A stretch of 64,000 nucleotides of DNA from Rhodopirellula baltica SH 1 (lineage in GTDB: Bacteria > Planctomycetota > Planctomycetia > Pirellulales > Pirellulaceae). The notes beneath the pieces were generated by a model. The model was not told the origin of the DNA. It worked only from the letters and a program-made list of their open reading frames with translations, and made no database searches. The position numbers were made by a program, and so were the translations under genes. This document shows, one piece after another, positions 8,773-18,091 of the stretch (position 1 is the first letter of the stretch; the number at the start of each line of letters is the position of its first letter). Location: NCBI RefSeq assembly GCF_000196115.1, contig NC_005027.1:3472001-3536000 (forward strand), read 5' to 3'.

Positions 8773-8884
8773 GCTCACCCCATCGCTTCAAGCGGTCCGA
8801 TCCACAAAGCACCAACCATCCTTGCGACACTTGCAAGCAATTCCCATCTCAACGTGCTACGCCAATTACTCCATTCCACCTGTA

Positions 8885-8907
8885 GCCGACAGAGGCCCTC
8901 TGTCGGC
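8885..8907. repeat. Perfect intergenic palindrome, REP-like or bidirectional terminator
   Basis: Arms GCCGACAGAGG and CCTCTGTCGGC are exact 11-bp reverse complements around a single C. It lies between the convergent ends of mnmA and the DUF1501 gene. There is no T tract on either side, so it may be a repetitive palindrome or an RNA-stabilising hairpin rather than a classic terminator. The rest of 8773-9049 shows no gene. Confidence 0.6.
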
Positions 8908-9049
8908 CTGAGCGCACTCAACAGCGGTCTCGGGGTTTCGCTTCGAGCGAAGGATGGCAGCCCCATCCAAGGCAATGGGGGACACAATGCTCACGAGCAC
9001 GACGAAGCAGAAGAGCCTGAATAGGATGACCTTGGGTAAGGCGTTCTTA

Positions 9050-10471
9050 TCAACCGATGATCTCATCGACGATTCGTCCGTGGACGTCGGTCAATCTGAA
9101 ATCGCGACCGGCGTAACGGTACGTCAACCGTTTGTGGTCATATCCCATCAAACGCAACACGGTGGCGTGCATGTCGTGCACATGCACGCGGTTCTCCACC
9201 GCTTTGAATCCCAATTCGTCGGTTGCTCCGACTCGGGTTCCGGCGTTCACACCACCACCGGCCATCCACATCGTGAACCCGTAGTGGTTGTGATCGCGGC
9301 CGTTCATTTTGCCTTGGTTGGATCCCTCTTTAGGCATTTCAACAACGGGAGTCCGCCCAAACTCTCCGCCCCAAATCACCAAGGTTTCGTCCAGCAATCC
9401 GGTTCGTTTCAGATCGGTCAACAAAGCTCCAATCCCTTGGTCGACCCCCTTGGCAACTCGCCGGTGTGCCTTGTCCAAATCATCGTGGCTGTCCCAGGGT
9501 TGGCCGGCACCTGTGTAAAGCTGCACGAAGCGAACACCTCGTTCGACCAACCGTCGTGCGATCAACGCTTGCCGGGCGAAGTCGCCATCGCCATACATCG
9601 TGCGTGTTTCTTCCGTTTCGCGACTGATGTCAAACGCTTCCGACGCTTCGCTTTGCATTCGATAGGCAAGTTCAAAGGACTCGATGCGCGATTCCAAACG
9701 CGGGTCGTTCCCTCGCTGAGCTGCATGTTGTTGATTCATCTTCGCCAACAGATCCAACTGCTCACGCTGATTGATCGGGTGAACGGAACGGCCGCGAATG
9801 TTTTCCAGCAACCGTTCGACCGTCGCGAAACTGCTGTCGATGTAGGTGCCTTGGTACTTCCCCGGCAAGAAGCCGTTTTGCCAGTTCTGCGACTCCTTGA
9901 TCGGGTATCCACCCGGACACATCGCGATGAACGATGGCAAGTTTTCATTGTCGCTGCCCAAACCATAAGTGAGCCACGATCCCATCGCGGGACGGATCAA
10001 TCGAGCTTCGCCGCAATTCATCAGAAGCAATGACGGCTCGTGATTGGGCACATCCGCGTACATGCTATTGATCACACACAAATCATCCGCGTGCGTTGCG
10101 GTATGTTCGAACAGCTCGCTGACCTCCAATCCGCACTCACCGTACTTGTCCCATTTGTAGGGCGACCGCATCACGTTGCCGGTCGGGCGCTCGGTCTTCA
10201 AGTTTGCCATCGGAGCCGATTTGCCATCGAACTCTTCGAGCGCGGGTTTGCGGTCGAATGAATCCACTTGGCTGGGTCCGCCATTCATAAACAAGTGAAT
10301 GACGCGTTTGGCCTTCGCAGGAAAGTGTGGCATCACTTCACCACGAAAGTCCGTTGCTTTCGGCAACCCGGAGGCGACGCTTTCACGGCACAAAGCATCC
10401 GTCAATGCGAGCGAGCCGAAGCCCATCCCGCAAACTTTCAATGCTTCACGACGAGACAAAGGGAGATTCAT
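9050..10471 (-). CDS. DUF1501 family protein, Tat-type signal
   Basis: A 473-residue member of the DUF1501 family, which is greatly expanded in planctomycetes and has an alkaline-phosphatase/sulfatase-like fold. The N-terminus SRREALKVCGMGFGSLAL has a twin-Arg motif and hydrophobic stretch. Family landmarks are VIHLFMNGGPSQVDSFD, GSWLTYGLGS, VIWGGEFGRTP and the C-terminal HDMHATVLRLMGYDHKRLTY. The gene starts 3 bp after the stop of the upstream cytochrome-type gene, so the two are surely cotranscribed and probably work together outside the cytoplasm. The substrate of this pair type is not established. Confidence 0.92.
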   Translation of the reverse strand: MNLPLSRREALKVCGMGFGSLALTDALCRESVASGLPKATDFRGEVMPHFPAKAKRVIHLFMNGGPSQVDSFDRKPALEEFDGKSAPMANLKTERPTGNVMRSPYKWDKYGECGLEVSELFEHTATHADDLCVINSMYADVPNHEPSLLLMNCGEARLIRPAMGSWLTYGLGSDNENLPSFIAMCPGGYPIKESQNWQNGFLPGKYQGTYIDSSFATVERLLENIRGRSVHPINQREQLDLLAKMNQQHAAQRGNDPRLESRIESFELAYRMQSEASEAFDISRETEETRTMYGDGDFARQALIARRLVERGVRFVQLYTGAGQPWDSHDDLDKAHRRVAKGVDQGIGALLTDLKRTGLLDETLVIWGGEFGRTPVVEMPKEGSNQGKMNGRDHNHYGFTMWMAGGGVNAGTRVGATDELGFKAVENRVHVHDMHATVLRLMGYDHKRLTYRYAGRDFRLTDVHGRIVDEIIG

Positions 10472-10474
10472 GAT

Positions 10475-13186
10475 TCAATCCACGAATGCGAATTCGTTGG
10501 TGAGGAATAAAACCTGGGCGAGTTGCGCCAGGCGATCCAGCTGGGGTGTTTCGGTTTTCTGGAATGGACCACTGAAATCGTCCACCGAGTTGGCTTCGAC
10601 GACCAAGCCATCGCTCGCCGTCGCCGAGATCTTTGATCGCCAGAAGAAACCGTCGTGGCTCAACGTCGGACCGCTGTGAGCGATGAATTCGACGAATTCG
10701 CCTTTGCGGATCGATCGTTTCCTGGCTGGCAGAGGTCGGTTGCTACTGAATTGCTTCTCGTCAAACACAACCTCGCCGGCGATCCGAATCACAGACTGAA
10801 TCCCATCGCCTTGCTTTGCCCGGTGACCGACCATTCCGATGACCTTCACGACCCCATCAATGGGACTTTTCCATCGGCGTACCACCGCCGCGTTGTTGCC
10901 GTGCCCCGGGTGCCCACCTTCGTTAGTCAGCCGAGCGTAGGTGAACGCCCCCGGACTTGGGTACTGCGCTTCGATCTGCCAACCGTTCTTGTCAAAGACC
11001 GGAAACGGAGTGAACTCGCTAAGCTGTTTGTTTTCCCACTTGGCCGTGCCGTACGACCAAAGCTCTCGTGGATCAGCGTTGACCAACGGAGGCAGGACTT
11101 CGGATTGAACAAATGCGACCGCTCCATCCAATTCCGACGCGGATGGCTCGCGTTGAAGCAGCCGCCGAAACAGCATCCTCACTTGTTGGCGGACGTCGGC
11201 GGCGTGATCCTGCTTCACCTGACTTGCCGCCGCCAGTGCGGCCCCGGTCAACTGCGAGTGGTTCATCAAGAACAATGCTTGCTGCGGCACAGTCGTTTGA
11301 TAACGCTCGGGCGAATGCATATCGGGACTGGCAAAATCAAACGTGCGAAACAACCCCGGCAAGTTCTGACGATTGATCATCGCATACAGCGTTCGACGCG
11401 GCGTGATAGTCGGCGATGTGATCTCAACCGACTCACCACCGTATTGGCACTCCATCTGGCCCGCACCGACCAGGATGCTATCACGCAGTGATTCAAAATC
11501 TCGTCGACGTCGTTCCGCTCTGGCAAGTGCCGTGTTATTTGGATCGAGAGTTAACGTCTCGGCGTCGGCGGTGGATGCCTGCTGATAAATACGGGTCGAC
11601 AAAATGCGACGCATCAATCGCTGAGTGCTCCAGTGCGTTTGAAAGTCCGCCGCCAAATCATCCAGCGTCTCCGGAATCGCCGGAGCGGGGGTTCGAAACC
11701 CAAAATCACTGGGCGAATCCACCAACGGGCGCCCGGTTAAATGCCCCCACACACGATTGACGTAAACGCGAGCGGTCAAAGGGTTATCAGCCGCGACGAT
11801 CTTTTCTGCGAGGTCCAACCGGCCGCTGCCGTTCTCAAATGGAACTTCTTCTGATCGACGAAACGCCGTCAAATACTGCCGAGGCGCGTCGTCTCCGCGA
11901 TTGCCCCGTTGGCCTCGAATGTAAACCTGTTGTCGGCGAAGCTTGTCGCGATCGACCAACATCAAAGGGCTCGCTGCGGCGTCCAAGTCCTCCGGCGGCA
12001 CACTGTTGTTCAGAACGTTGTAGAGCGAGTAGTAATCCACCGTCGGGATCGGATCGAACTTGTGATCGTGACAGCGTGCACATGAAACGGTGAGTCCCAA
12101 CAACCCGCGAGTGATCACATCAATGCGATCATCCAGCGTGTCTTCGTTGGACAGAAATTTCCGACCAATCGTAATGAATCCCATCGCATCTGCATTGCCG
12201 TTCTCGTTCTCAGGATCCGTTCGATCACCCGCCAATTGATGACGCACCATTTCGTCAAAAGGCATGTCCTCAGCAAACGCTTTCAAAACCCAATCGCGAT
12301 AACGATGTGATCCTTTGATCGTTCGCTCTTTGCCCGCGGTCGTGTATCCGATCGTGTCGGCGTAGCGAGCGACGTCCAACCAGTGCCGGCCCATTCGTTC
12401 GCTCATGCGAGGATCCGCCAACATCCGATTCACTCGTCTTTGAAACGCATCCGGACGACGATCTTCGCGGAACGATTTCAGCTCATCGTACGACGGCGGA
12501 AGGCCGGACAAATCAAAATGCAAGCGACGTAGCAACGTATCGCGGTCCGCGATTTCACTAACAGAAATCCCCAGCTCGCCGGCGTACTTTGCCGACAGGT
12601 CGTCAATTAAATCGCTAGAGAAGGGATGCGCCGTAACACTGTCCTCCCGCAGTTCCGTTCCGCTAACACGGCTTGGAGGGACAAAGGCCCAGTGCGAATC
12701 CACATCGCGACTGAGCGGCGAGACAGACTCTTCGGGCGGATGCTCATCCGTTCGTGGATCCGCCGCTCCCGAATTAATCCAATGCTTCAGAATCTCGATC
12801 TCGTCGTCATCAAGTTTCTCATCCGGAGGCATTTCCAATCCGGGTTCGTTGTAGCTGATCGCACGAACGAGAACGCTAGCATCAGCATCACCCGGGACGA
12901 TCGATGCGCCGCGTGAACCACCGGTGCGCATCGCGGGAGCGGTATCGAGTCGGTAGTCTCCCATCGATTCGCCGGACTCGACCGAATGGCACTCGTAGCA
13001 ACGCTCAATCAAAAGCGGCCGGACTTTGGCTTCGAAGAAATCCGTGTCATCAGCACAGGCCCAAACGGGAAAGATCAGCGATGCGACCAATCCGAGACTC
13101 AGAGATCTGACCCATTTCGAATCGAGCTCGCTCAGGTGGCGCGCATGAGAAGACCGATGGTCTCGATAGGATCGGCGGACGAACAT
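10475..13186 (-). CDS. Planctomycete cytochrome-type protein (PSCyt1-DUF1549-DUF1553/PSD1)
   Basis: A 903-residue exported multi-domain protein. After a short hydrophobic segment (LGLVASLIFPVWACA) comes a PSCyt1 cytochrome-c-like domain with the heme motif CYECH. DUF1549 (PSCyt2) follows, with RMGRHWLDVARYADT and a second heme-type motif CARCH in LTVSCARCHDHKFDPIP. The C-terminal half is DUF1553 (PSD1), with ARVYVNRVWGHLTGRPLV and RRILSTRIYQQAS. The last ~180 residues contain a beta-rich segment (VIGMVGHRAKQGDG...). The gene forms a tight pair with the DUF1501 gene. Such proteins are assumed to be c-type-heme proteins of the planctomycete envelope; the reaction is unknown. Confidence 0.9.
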   Translation of the reverse strand: MFVRRSYRDHRSSHARHLSELDSKWVRSLSLGLVASLIFPVWACADDTDFFEAKVRPLLIERCYECHSVESGESMGDYRLDTAPAMRTGGSRGASIVPGDADASVLVRAISYNEPGLEMPPDEKLDDDEIEILKHWINSGAADPRTDEHPPEESVSPLSRDVDSHWAFVPPSRVSGTELREDSVTAHPFSSDLIDDLSAKYAGELGISVSEIADRDTLLRRLHFDLSGLPPSYDELKSFREDRRPDAFQRRVNRMLADPRMSERMGRHWLDVARYADTIGYTTAGKERTIKGSHRYRDWVLKAFAEDMPFDEMVRHQLAGDRTDPENENGNADAMGFITIGRKFLSNEDTLDDRIDVITRGLLGLTVSCARCHDHKFDPIPTVDYYSLYNVLNNSVPPEDLDAAASPLMLVDRDKLRRQQVYIRGQRGNRGDDAPRQYLTAFRRSEEVPFENGSGRLDLAEKIVAADNPLTARVYVNRVWGHLTGRPLVDSPSDFGFRTPAPAIPETLDDLAADFQTHWSTQRLMRRILSTRIYQQASTADAETLTLDPNNTALARAERRRRDFESLRDSILVGAGQMECQYGGESVEITSPTITPRRTLYAMINRQNLPGLFRTFDFASPDMHSPERYQTTVPQQALFLMNHSQLTGAALAAASQVKQDHAADVRQQVRMLFRRLLQREPSASELDGAVAFVQSEVLPPLVNADPRELWSYGTAKWENKQLSEFTPFPVFDKNGWQIEAQYPSPGAFTYARLTNEGGHPGHGNNAAVVRRWKSPIDGVVKVIGMVGHRAKQGDGIQSVIRIAGEVVFDEKQFSSNRPLPARKRSIRKGEFVEFIAHSGPTLSHDGFFWRSKISATASDGLVVEANSVDDFSGPFQKTETPQLDRLAQLAQVLFLTNEFAFVD

Positions 13187-13305
13187 CGTCGTTTCGCTTA
13201 CTGGCGGGAGGGGAGGATGGCGGGGGACGGCTTGAGGTGGGGAGACGGAAGTTCAATCCGTCCCAAAACCGACAGGTACCATTGTATCACCGCTGATCTA
13301 TGGAG

Positions 13306-15090
13306 TCACTCTCGAAATGACTTGTCGATCAATCTTGCCCGCAAACGATTGCCATGACCGCTGTAGGTTCGCTCCGATTTCAGCAATTCCTCCACCTCAT
13401 CCCACTCTTCTGCATGCTCTTTGGCTCGAGCCAGGTTGTAGCGAGCGGAATCTTCCCACATCGACATTTGGTCTTCGTCCAAGACTCGTTTTTCGAACCA
13501 ATTCGCTGCAGTGGCGAAACGCCCGTCGTCGTACTGAACCAAAGCCAACCAATGCGTGGCGGTGCGTTTGCCCAAACGCATGAACATTTGAATCTGTTGT
13601 AGTTGTTGGTCGTACTGAGAGCTGTCGATGCCCAATCCGCGTCGCAAACCATATCGCTTTTGCAAATCGACATTGATTCGCAAATCCGAGATTTCAAATT
13701 CCGGAGCACGTTGTTCCAGATACCGAGTTCGAGCACCCTTCACTCCCTCGATGTCATCATCGGCGAACTGACCGGTCAGATGCTGCCACCGACCACTGGA
13801 AAGGTTCCGGGCCATCTCATCTTGCCCCTCCAGCACCGCCCAGCGAGACGTGTAATAGAACGAGAACAAAGGATCACGGTCGACCATCCGTCGGGCCTCG
13901 GCTTGATAGATGTCTGCCAACAAAGGCAATGTCCACATCCGAACACCGGCAACACCGGGAATGGCATCCAGCTTTTCGGCGACCGCATCAACATCCACAT
14001 ACAACGTCATCCGACGATCGCCGGTCAGCCCGTCTTCCAGCTTTTTCATCCGTGGAGAAATGGCCTGCATTCGGCTGTTGAGCAACGCGACGCTCTGTTG
14101 AATATCGGTTCGCGACAATGGGTAATCGAAGTAACCGGCAACATCCAAACGACGCATCACCGTCGGCTCTTTGCGAGCCTGCTCCAAAGTCGCAATACCG
14201 ACTTGATCGGGACCGGGAATCGGCAATCCCAATTCGGTTTCGAACAAGTAGATTTGGTCACCCGCCAACACTCCGACCGCCCAGGGCGTCAACACACCGT
14301 CCTCGTCCGATTGACGAGCCAACACCGCGGAGATCACTCCGGCTTGCTCGCACAATGCTGTGAAGACGTTGGCTCGTTGAATTGAATCACCGCGACCACG
14401 CCAAATGGTTTGATACAACGTTTGACGATAACCGGGCCCTTCCAACTTCATTCCAAATGGAAACGGAGGCTGCGGGACTTGCGGAGGCACACTTACCGAG
14501 CTGTCCAGTGGCTCCACGGCAACATTGCGAATCGTCCAATCAAACAACCGGCAACCCGTTCGGAGCTGACTGGCAGCATCTTCGCCGATCTCACCAGACA
14601 ATCCCTTCAACCAATCGACCAACAGCGGATCTTCTCGAATGGGATTGTCGATCCACTGAACCGCTTGTCGAAACAGGTACGCATCTCGCAGGACGCTCAC
14701 GTCGGAAGGTTGAAAATCGTCTCGCAAAACTTCCCCGCGGAGATTTTCTTCTGGGAGCACGTCGGTCAGTGTCGATGCCAGTTCCGGCATTTTGACCGGG
14801 TCACCGTCACCGGATTGATTCTGGGACCACTGGTTCAAATGGTAAGAAATTTGGCGACTGGCTTTCTCTTCATTCAGCCCCACAAATTGGCTCAGCAGCG
14901 AAACGGTTTCACCGAGGTGATCCTGCTGGGACTGCTTTTGCAACGCGACTTGTCGCTGCGTTTGAATCCGACGAACGGTTTCCGAATCATCGGTGCACCC
15001 GGTCATCAAGACCGCGGCGGACGCCATGCATGCCAATACCGATGCGGGCGAAAAAGCGAACGTCATGGCTTGTTTGGCGGAGTGGAGCAC
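13306..15090 (-). CDS. Conserved lipoprotein with transglutaminase-like and TPR-like regions
   Basis: About 594 residues from GTG 15090, or 586 from ATG 15066 (MTFAFSPASVLACMASAAVL). The lipobox is LMTGC, followed by Thr-Asp-Asp-Ser. The middle part (RTGCRLFDWTIRN, GRGDSIQRANVFTALCEQAG) resembles planctomycete transglutaminase-like domains. The last ~150 residues look like TPR helices (YDDGRFATAANWFEKRVLD, YNLARAKEHAEEWDEVEELL). Neither start has a good ribosome-binding site. The gene follows kdsA on the same strand. It is probably an outer-membrane-side scaffold, but no activity can be claimed. Confidence 0.72.
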   Translation of the reverse strand: MLHSAKQAMTFAFSPASVLACMASAAVLMTGCTDDSETVRRIQTQRQVALQKQSQQDHLGETVSLLSQFVGLNEEKASRQISYHLNQWSQNQSGDGDPVKMPELASTLTDVLPEENLRGEVLRDDFQPSDVSVLRDAYLFRQAVQWIDNPIREDPLLVDWLKGLSGEIGEDAASQLRTGCRLFDWTIRNVAVEPLDSSVSVPPQVPQPPFPFGMKLEGPGYRQTLYQTIWRGRGDSIQRANVFTALCEQAGVISAVLARQSDEDGVLTPWAVGVLAGDQIYLFETELGLPIPGPDQVGIATLEQARKEPTVMRRLDVAGYFDYPLSRTDIQQSVALLNSRMQAISPRMKKLEDGLTGDRRMTLYVDVDAVAEKLDAIPGVAGVRMWTLPLLADIYQAEARRMVDRDPLFSFYYTSRWAVLEGQDEMARNLSSGRWQHLTGQFADDDIEGVKGARTRYLEQRAPEFEISDLRINVDLQKRYGLRRGLGIDSSQYDQQLQQIQMFMRLGKRTATHWLALVQYDDGRFATAANWFEKRVLDEDQMSMWEDSARYNLARAKEHAEEWDEVEELLKSERTYSGHGNRLRARLIDKSFRE

Positions 15091-15153
15091 GGCGGGAACA
15101 AACAGAGCAGCGAAGAAAAGAAGGCGTTTCGAAAACGTTGCATCGCGGGACGA

Positions 15154-15999
15154 TCAACCATCCAGGCCGTCAACCGCTTCTCGCAATCGCAGCAAACGGT
15201 CCAACGTTCCCGCGAATCGGTCCAGCGGGATCATGTTCGGCCCGTCACTCGGCGACGTTTGCGGATCGGGATGCGTCTCAAAAAAGAGAGCATCACAACC
15301 GATGGCTACGGCGGCGCGAGCCAATGGTTCGACCATTTCTCGATTTCCGCCCGTTGCACCGCCCAAACCGCCCGGTTGCTGGACGCTGTGGGTGGCGTCA
15401 AAAACGACCGGAACGCCCAAAGACCGCATGATTGGAATCGCTTGCATGTCATTGACCAGGCGGCCGTAACCGAAAAACGTGCCTCGTTCGCAAGCCATCA
15501 CGCCGCCATCGCCTGAACCTCGCAGCTTATCCACCACGTATCGCATGTCCCCCGGAGACATGAACTGCCCCTTTTTGACGTTCACCGGTCGCCCCGTGCT
15601 CGCAGCCGCGACCAGCAAATCAGTCTGGCGAGCTAGGAAGGCGGGAATCTGCAGCAAATCACAAACTTCCCCGACGGCTGCCGCCTGCTCGGGCAAATGG
15701 ATGTCAGTCGTCACAGGCAATCCAGTGTTGGCCCGAACGGCCTCAAGGAGCCCCAATCCCTGTTCGATCCCCGGTCCGCGCTGAGCCGCCAAACTGGTCC
15801 GGTTGGCTTTGTCGAACGATGCCTTGAAGATCACTTGCACATCGGAACGCTGATTGATCCGAGCCAATTCTTCACCGATTTGGAGTGCCAACTCACGCGA
15901 CTGCAACACACACGGGCCAGCAATCACCAACAGGGGTTCCCCCGGTCCGCACACGTAATCGCGAATTCGAACGGGTTGAATTTCAGGGGTTTCGGTCAT
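15154..15999 (-). CDS. kdsA: 3-deoxy-8-phosphooctulonate (KDO-8-P) synthase
   Basis: KdsA condenses phosphoenolpyruvate with arabinose 5-phosphate to KDO 8-phosphate, the precursor of the lipopolysaccharide inner-core sugar. The 281-residue product starting [20 protein letters not shown] matches the usual family length. Conserved segments are [72 protein letters not shown] and [14 protein letters not shown]. The frame stays open to 16176 and ATG 16014 is another possible start; no start has a clear Shine-Dalgarno sequence. Its presence supports a Gram-negative-type envelope with LPS. Confidence 0.94.
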
Positions 16000-16194
16000 C
16001 GGTTCGCAGGCCATGCGGGTTTGGCGGATCAAAAGCAATCGAATGATCGCAAGCCTGCTGACGATCCGTTCCGCCAAGTCGAGCCAACAATCAAATTGCT
16101 TCGTTTTATCTTGGCGGTTGCCGGTTTCGTTGCCAATCCGACTGACAATATCAGCCCCGTTGTTTGCGCGGCGCAACGCGGACCGAAAGTTTGC

Positions 16195-17184
16195 CTACTC
16201 GGCCGGCCGAAGCAACGTGACGTAGCCAGGCAGGACTTCGATTTGAACAGGTAATCGCCCGGCGTAATCCCCGTCGATTTGATAGGGCACCCGCGACAGA
16301 CTGGTCCACGTGATCTTGGTCGATTGAAAACGAAAGACGTCGGACCTTCTCAGATGACGCCCACCGGGCAATGACATCAAGTAACGCAACCCTGCGATCA
16401 CTGAACCATAAGTCAGATTGATCAGATCCAGTTTTCCATCGTTGCCATTCGCTTCGGGCTCAATCGGCAACGAGGCCGCATAGCATGGCAGATTGAACGC
16501 CATCATCCAGCAACCGCTGGTCCGAATGGATTGAGTGGTCGAAGAAGCGCCGGTACTCGATTTGTCCCCACCGGATCCGGCAATGACCGCTTTCTCAGAC
16601 GACACCGCGGCGGCATTTTCCATTTCGGCATCGATCACGGGGAACGCGTACCGACGAATCGCTCGCCATAGCGGTCGTGCATAGCTGAATCGATTGATAT
16701 GACCGCGACGAGTCAAATGCATCGCTCGGACGACCTCGGCGTCAAAGCCCGCCGTCACCATCACCAAAAACAACCGACCGTTCGCTCGGCCCGCATCGAT
16801 TTTCATCGCGGCACCGCGACGGATGGTTGCCAGCACAGCCTCCGCCTGACGTGAATACTTGTAGTATCGAGCGAGCAGGTTTTCCGTTCCCATCGGCATC
16901 GGAATCAACGCACTGCCCGGCGGCAATTGACCGGCCAGCAACGCCAGCGTCCCATCACCTCCGGCTCCCACAACGGCGACATCATCGGGCAAACGATCCG
17001 CCTCTCCCACTCGCTCAGCGAGCTCCGCCAAATTGTCGATCCGGCGACAAGTCAATCCATCGGCGCGACACAGTTCGATCAATCGCAAGATTTCTCCGCG
17101 TCCGGCACCCGTCCCCGCCTTGGGGCTGGTGAAGATCCAGACTTCACGAATGGTCCGTTTCGAATCCACGGCGGGCACGGTCAA
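16195..17184 (-). CDS. Diacylglycerol/sphingosine-kinase-like lipid kinase
   Basis: A 329-residue protein of the DAGK catalytic (YegS/BmrU-like) family. The N-terminal part has VWIFTSPKAGTGAGRGEI and the nucleotide-binding VVGAGGDGTLALLAGQL with the GGDGT motif, then LIPMPMGTENLLARYY, corresponding to the P-x-G-T-x-N motif. The C-terminal beta-sandwich region includes ISLPGGRHLRRSDVFRFQS-type sequence ending in a conserved DGD (YQIDGDYAGRLP). The start is uncertain: TTG 17184, with GTG 17178 and 17169 also possible. It phosphorylates a lipid that cannot be identified from sequence. It lies upstream of kdsA on the same strand. Confidence 0.85.
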   Translation of the reverse strand: MTVPAVDSKRTIREVWIFTSPKAGTGAGRGEILRLIELCRADGLTCRRIDNLAELAERVGEADRLPDDVAVVGAGGDGTLALLAGQLPPGSALIPMPMGTENLLARYYKYSRQAEAVLATIRRGAAMKIDAGRANGRLFLVMVTAGFDAEVVRAMHLTRRGHINRFSYARPLWRAIRRYAFPVIDAEMENAAAVSSEKAVIAGSGGDKSSTGASSTTQSIRTSGCWMMAFNLPCYAASLPIEPEANGNDGKLDLINLTYGSVIAGLRYLMSLPGGRHLRRSDVFRFQSTKITWTSLSRVPYQIDGDYAGRLPVQIEVLPGYVTLLRPAE

Positions 17185-17549
17185 TCAGTTCTCTATGGTC
17201 GGGTGATGAGGGCGGAATTCATTCGAGAGCGAAGTGTCAATCAAATCGCGCCTGGGTGATAGACGAAAATGATGCTCCCTGCCGAACCTATCCGCCAAAG
17301 TGCGACGTTGTGTCGTGGCGGGTTCGCTTCACCAGAGCCTTTCGAACGGGCGGCAACGCGGCTCGAACACGGATTTTCGGACATTTGCACTCGATCAGAC
17401 CGGCCAAAACAGCAACCTGAGCCATGAAACGAGGATTTTCTGCGCATCTGTTTGCTCGCTCAGTTTTCGCAACCTAGGCTTCGACGGAACCATTCAACAT
17501 CCGTTGTTGGCCTCCAATTCGCTTTGACTTCACTCTCCTGAGCAATCCC
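17185..17549. other. Divergent intergenic region, no gene seen
   Basis: 365 bp lie between the lipid-kinase gene (minus) and a small membrane-protein gene (plus). Short ORFs here have no protein-like features. Presumably it holds the two promoters; no clear hexamer pair or palindrome was found. Confidence 0.4.
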
Positions 17550-18014
17550 GTGCAACTGCTGCGACGTTTTTGGGCCCCTGCGATCATCCTTCTCATGGTG
17601 GCGATTCACGCTGCCGTGATTGGCTACGTTCGCAGTCGCGTGGCTCGGCTGAGCAACATGCAGAGTTCGGCAATTGAAATTGGGCTGATGAGGTTCCAAA
17701 ACCCCAACGTGCCCGATTGCACGTACCAATTTCAACTGCATGCCATCGTCGATCCCTCGCGCCGTTTTCGTGGTGAGGAACGTTTGAAACTGAACCAGCT
17801 TCCCATCACCGAAGCCGCCGAACAAATGCTGCGACAGGTCGACGCCTCTTGGCTGAATGACCCATCGCAAAAGGAAATCCGTGAACGTCTGATGGATGTC
17901 GTGTTGCAGCATCTCGATGAACCACTCGTTCAGCGGGTCGTCATCACTGACTGGCTCTGTCTGCCGAGCCAATCCGTCCCAATGACCAGCAACATCATCA
18001 CCGCGTCTCTGTAA
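17550..18014 (+). CDS. Small membrane-anchored protein, weakly FliL-like
   Basis: 154 residues from GTG 17550. A single N-terminal transmembrane helix (APAIILLMVAIHAAVIGYV) is followed by a soluble domain. The order resembles FliL-type proteins: a beta-rich part (YQFQLHAIVDPSRRF) and then helices ending in ERLMDVVLQHLDEPLVQRVV with a final strand VITDWLCLP. This resemblance is my own reading and is weak; no flagellar gene is nearby. The gene sits alone between a divergent lipid-kinase gene and a convergent DUF1552 gene. Confidence 0.6.
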   Translation: MQLLRRFWAPAIILLMVAIHAAVIGYVRSRVARLSNMQSSAIEIGLMRFQNPNVPDCTYQFQLHAIVDPSRRFRGEERLKLNQLPITEAAEQMLRQVDASWLNDPSQKEIRERLMDVVLQHLDEPLVQRVVITDWLCLPSQSVPMTSNIITASL

Positions 18015-18091
18015 ACGCGGGTTGGAACGCGACGATCACGCTCGCGCAGAACACGCGAGAATATCGGCTTGAGAACGGTCTTCGTAAGACG

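Noticed and set aside
8954-10033. 359-codon plus-strand ORF
   Set aside because: It lies opposite the DUF1501 gene, has no domain or signal, and its existence follows from the codon bias of the real gene.
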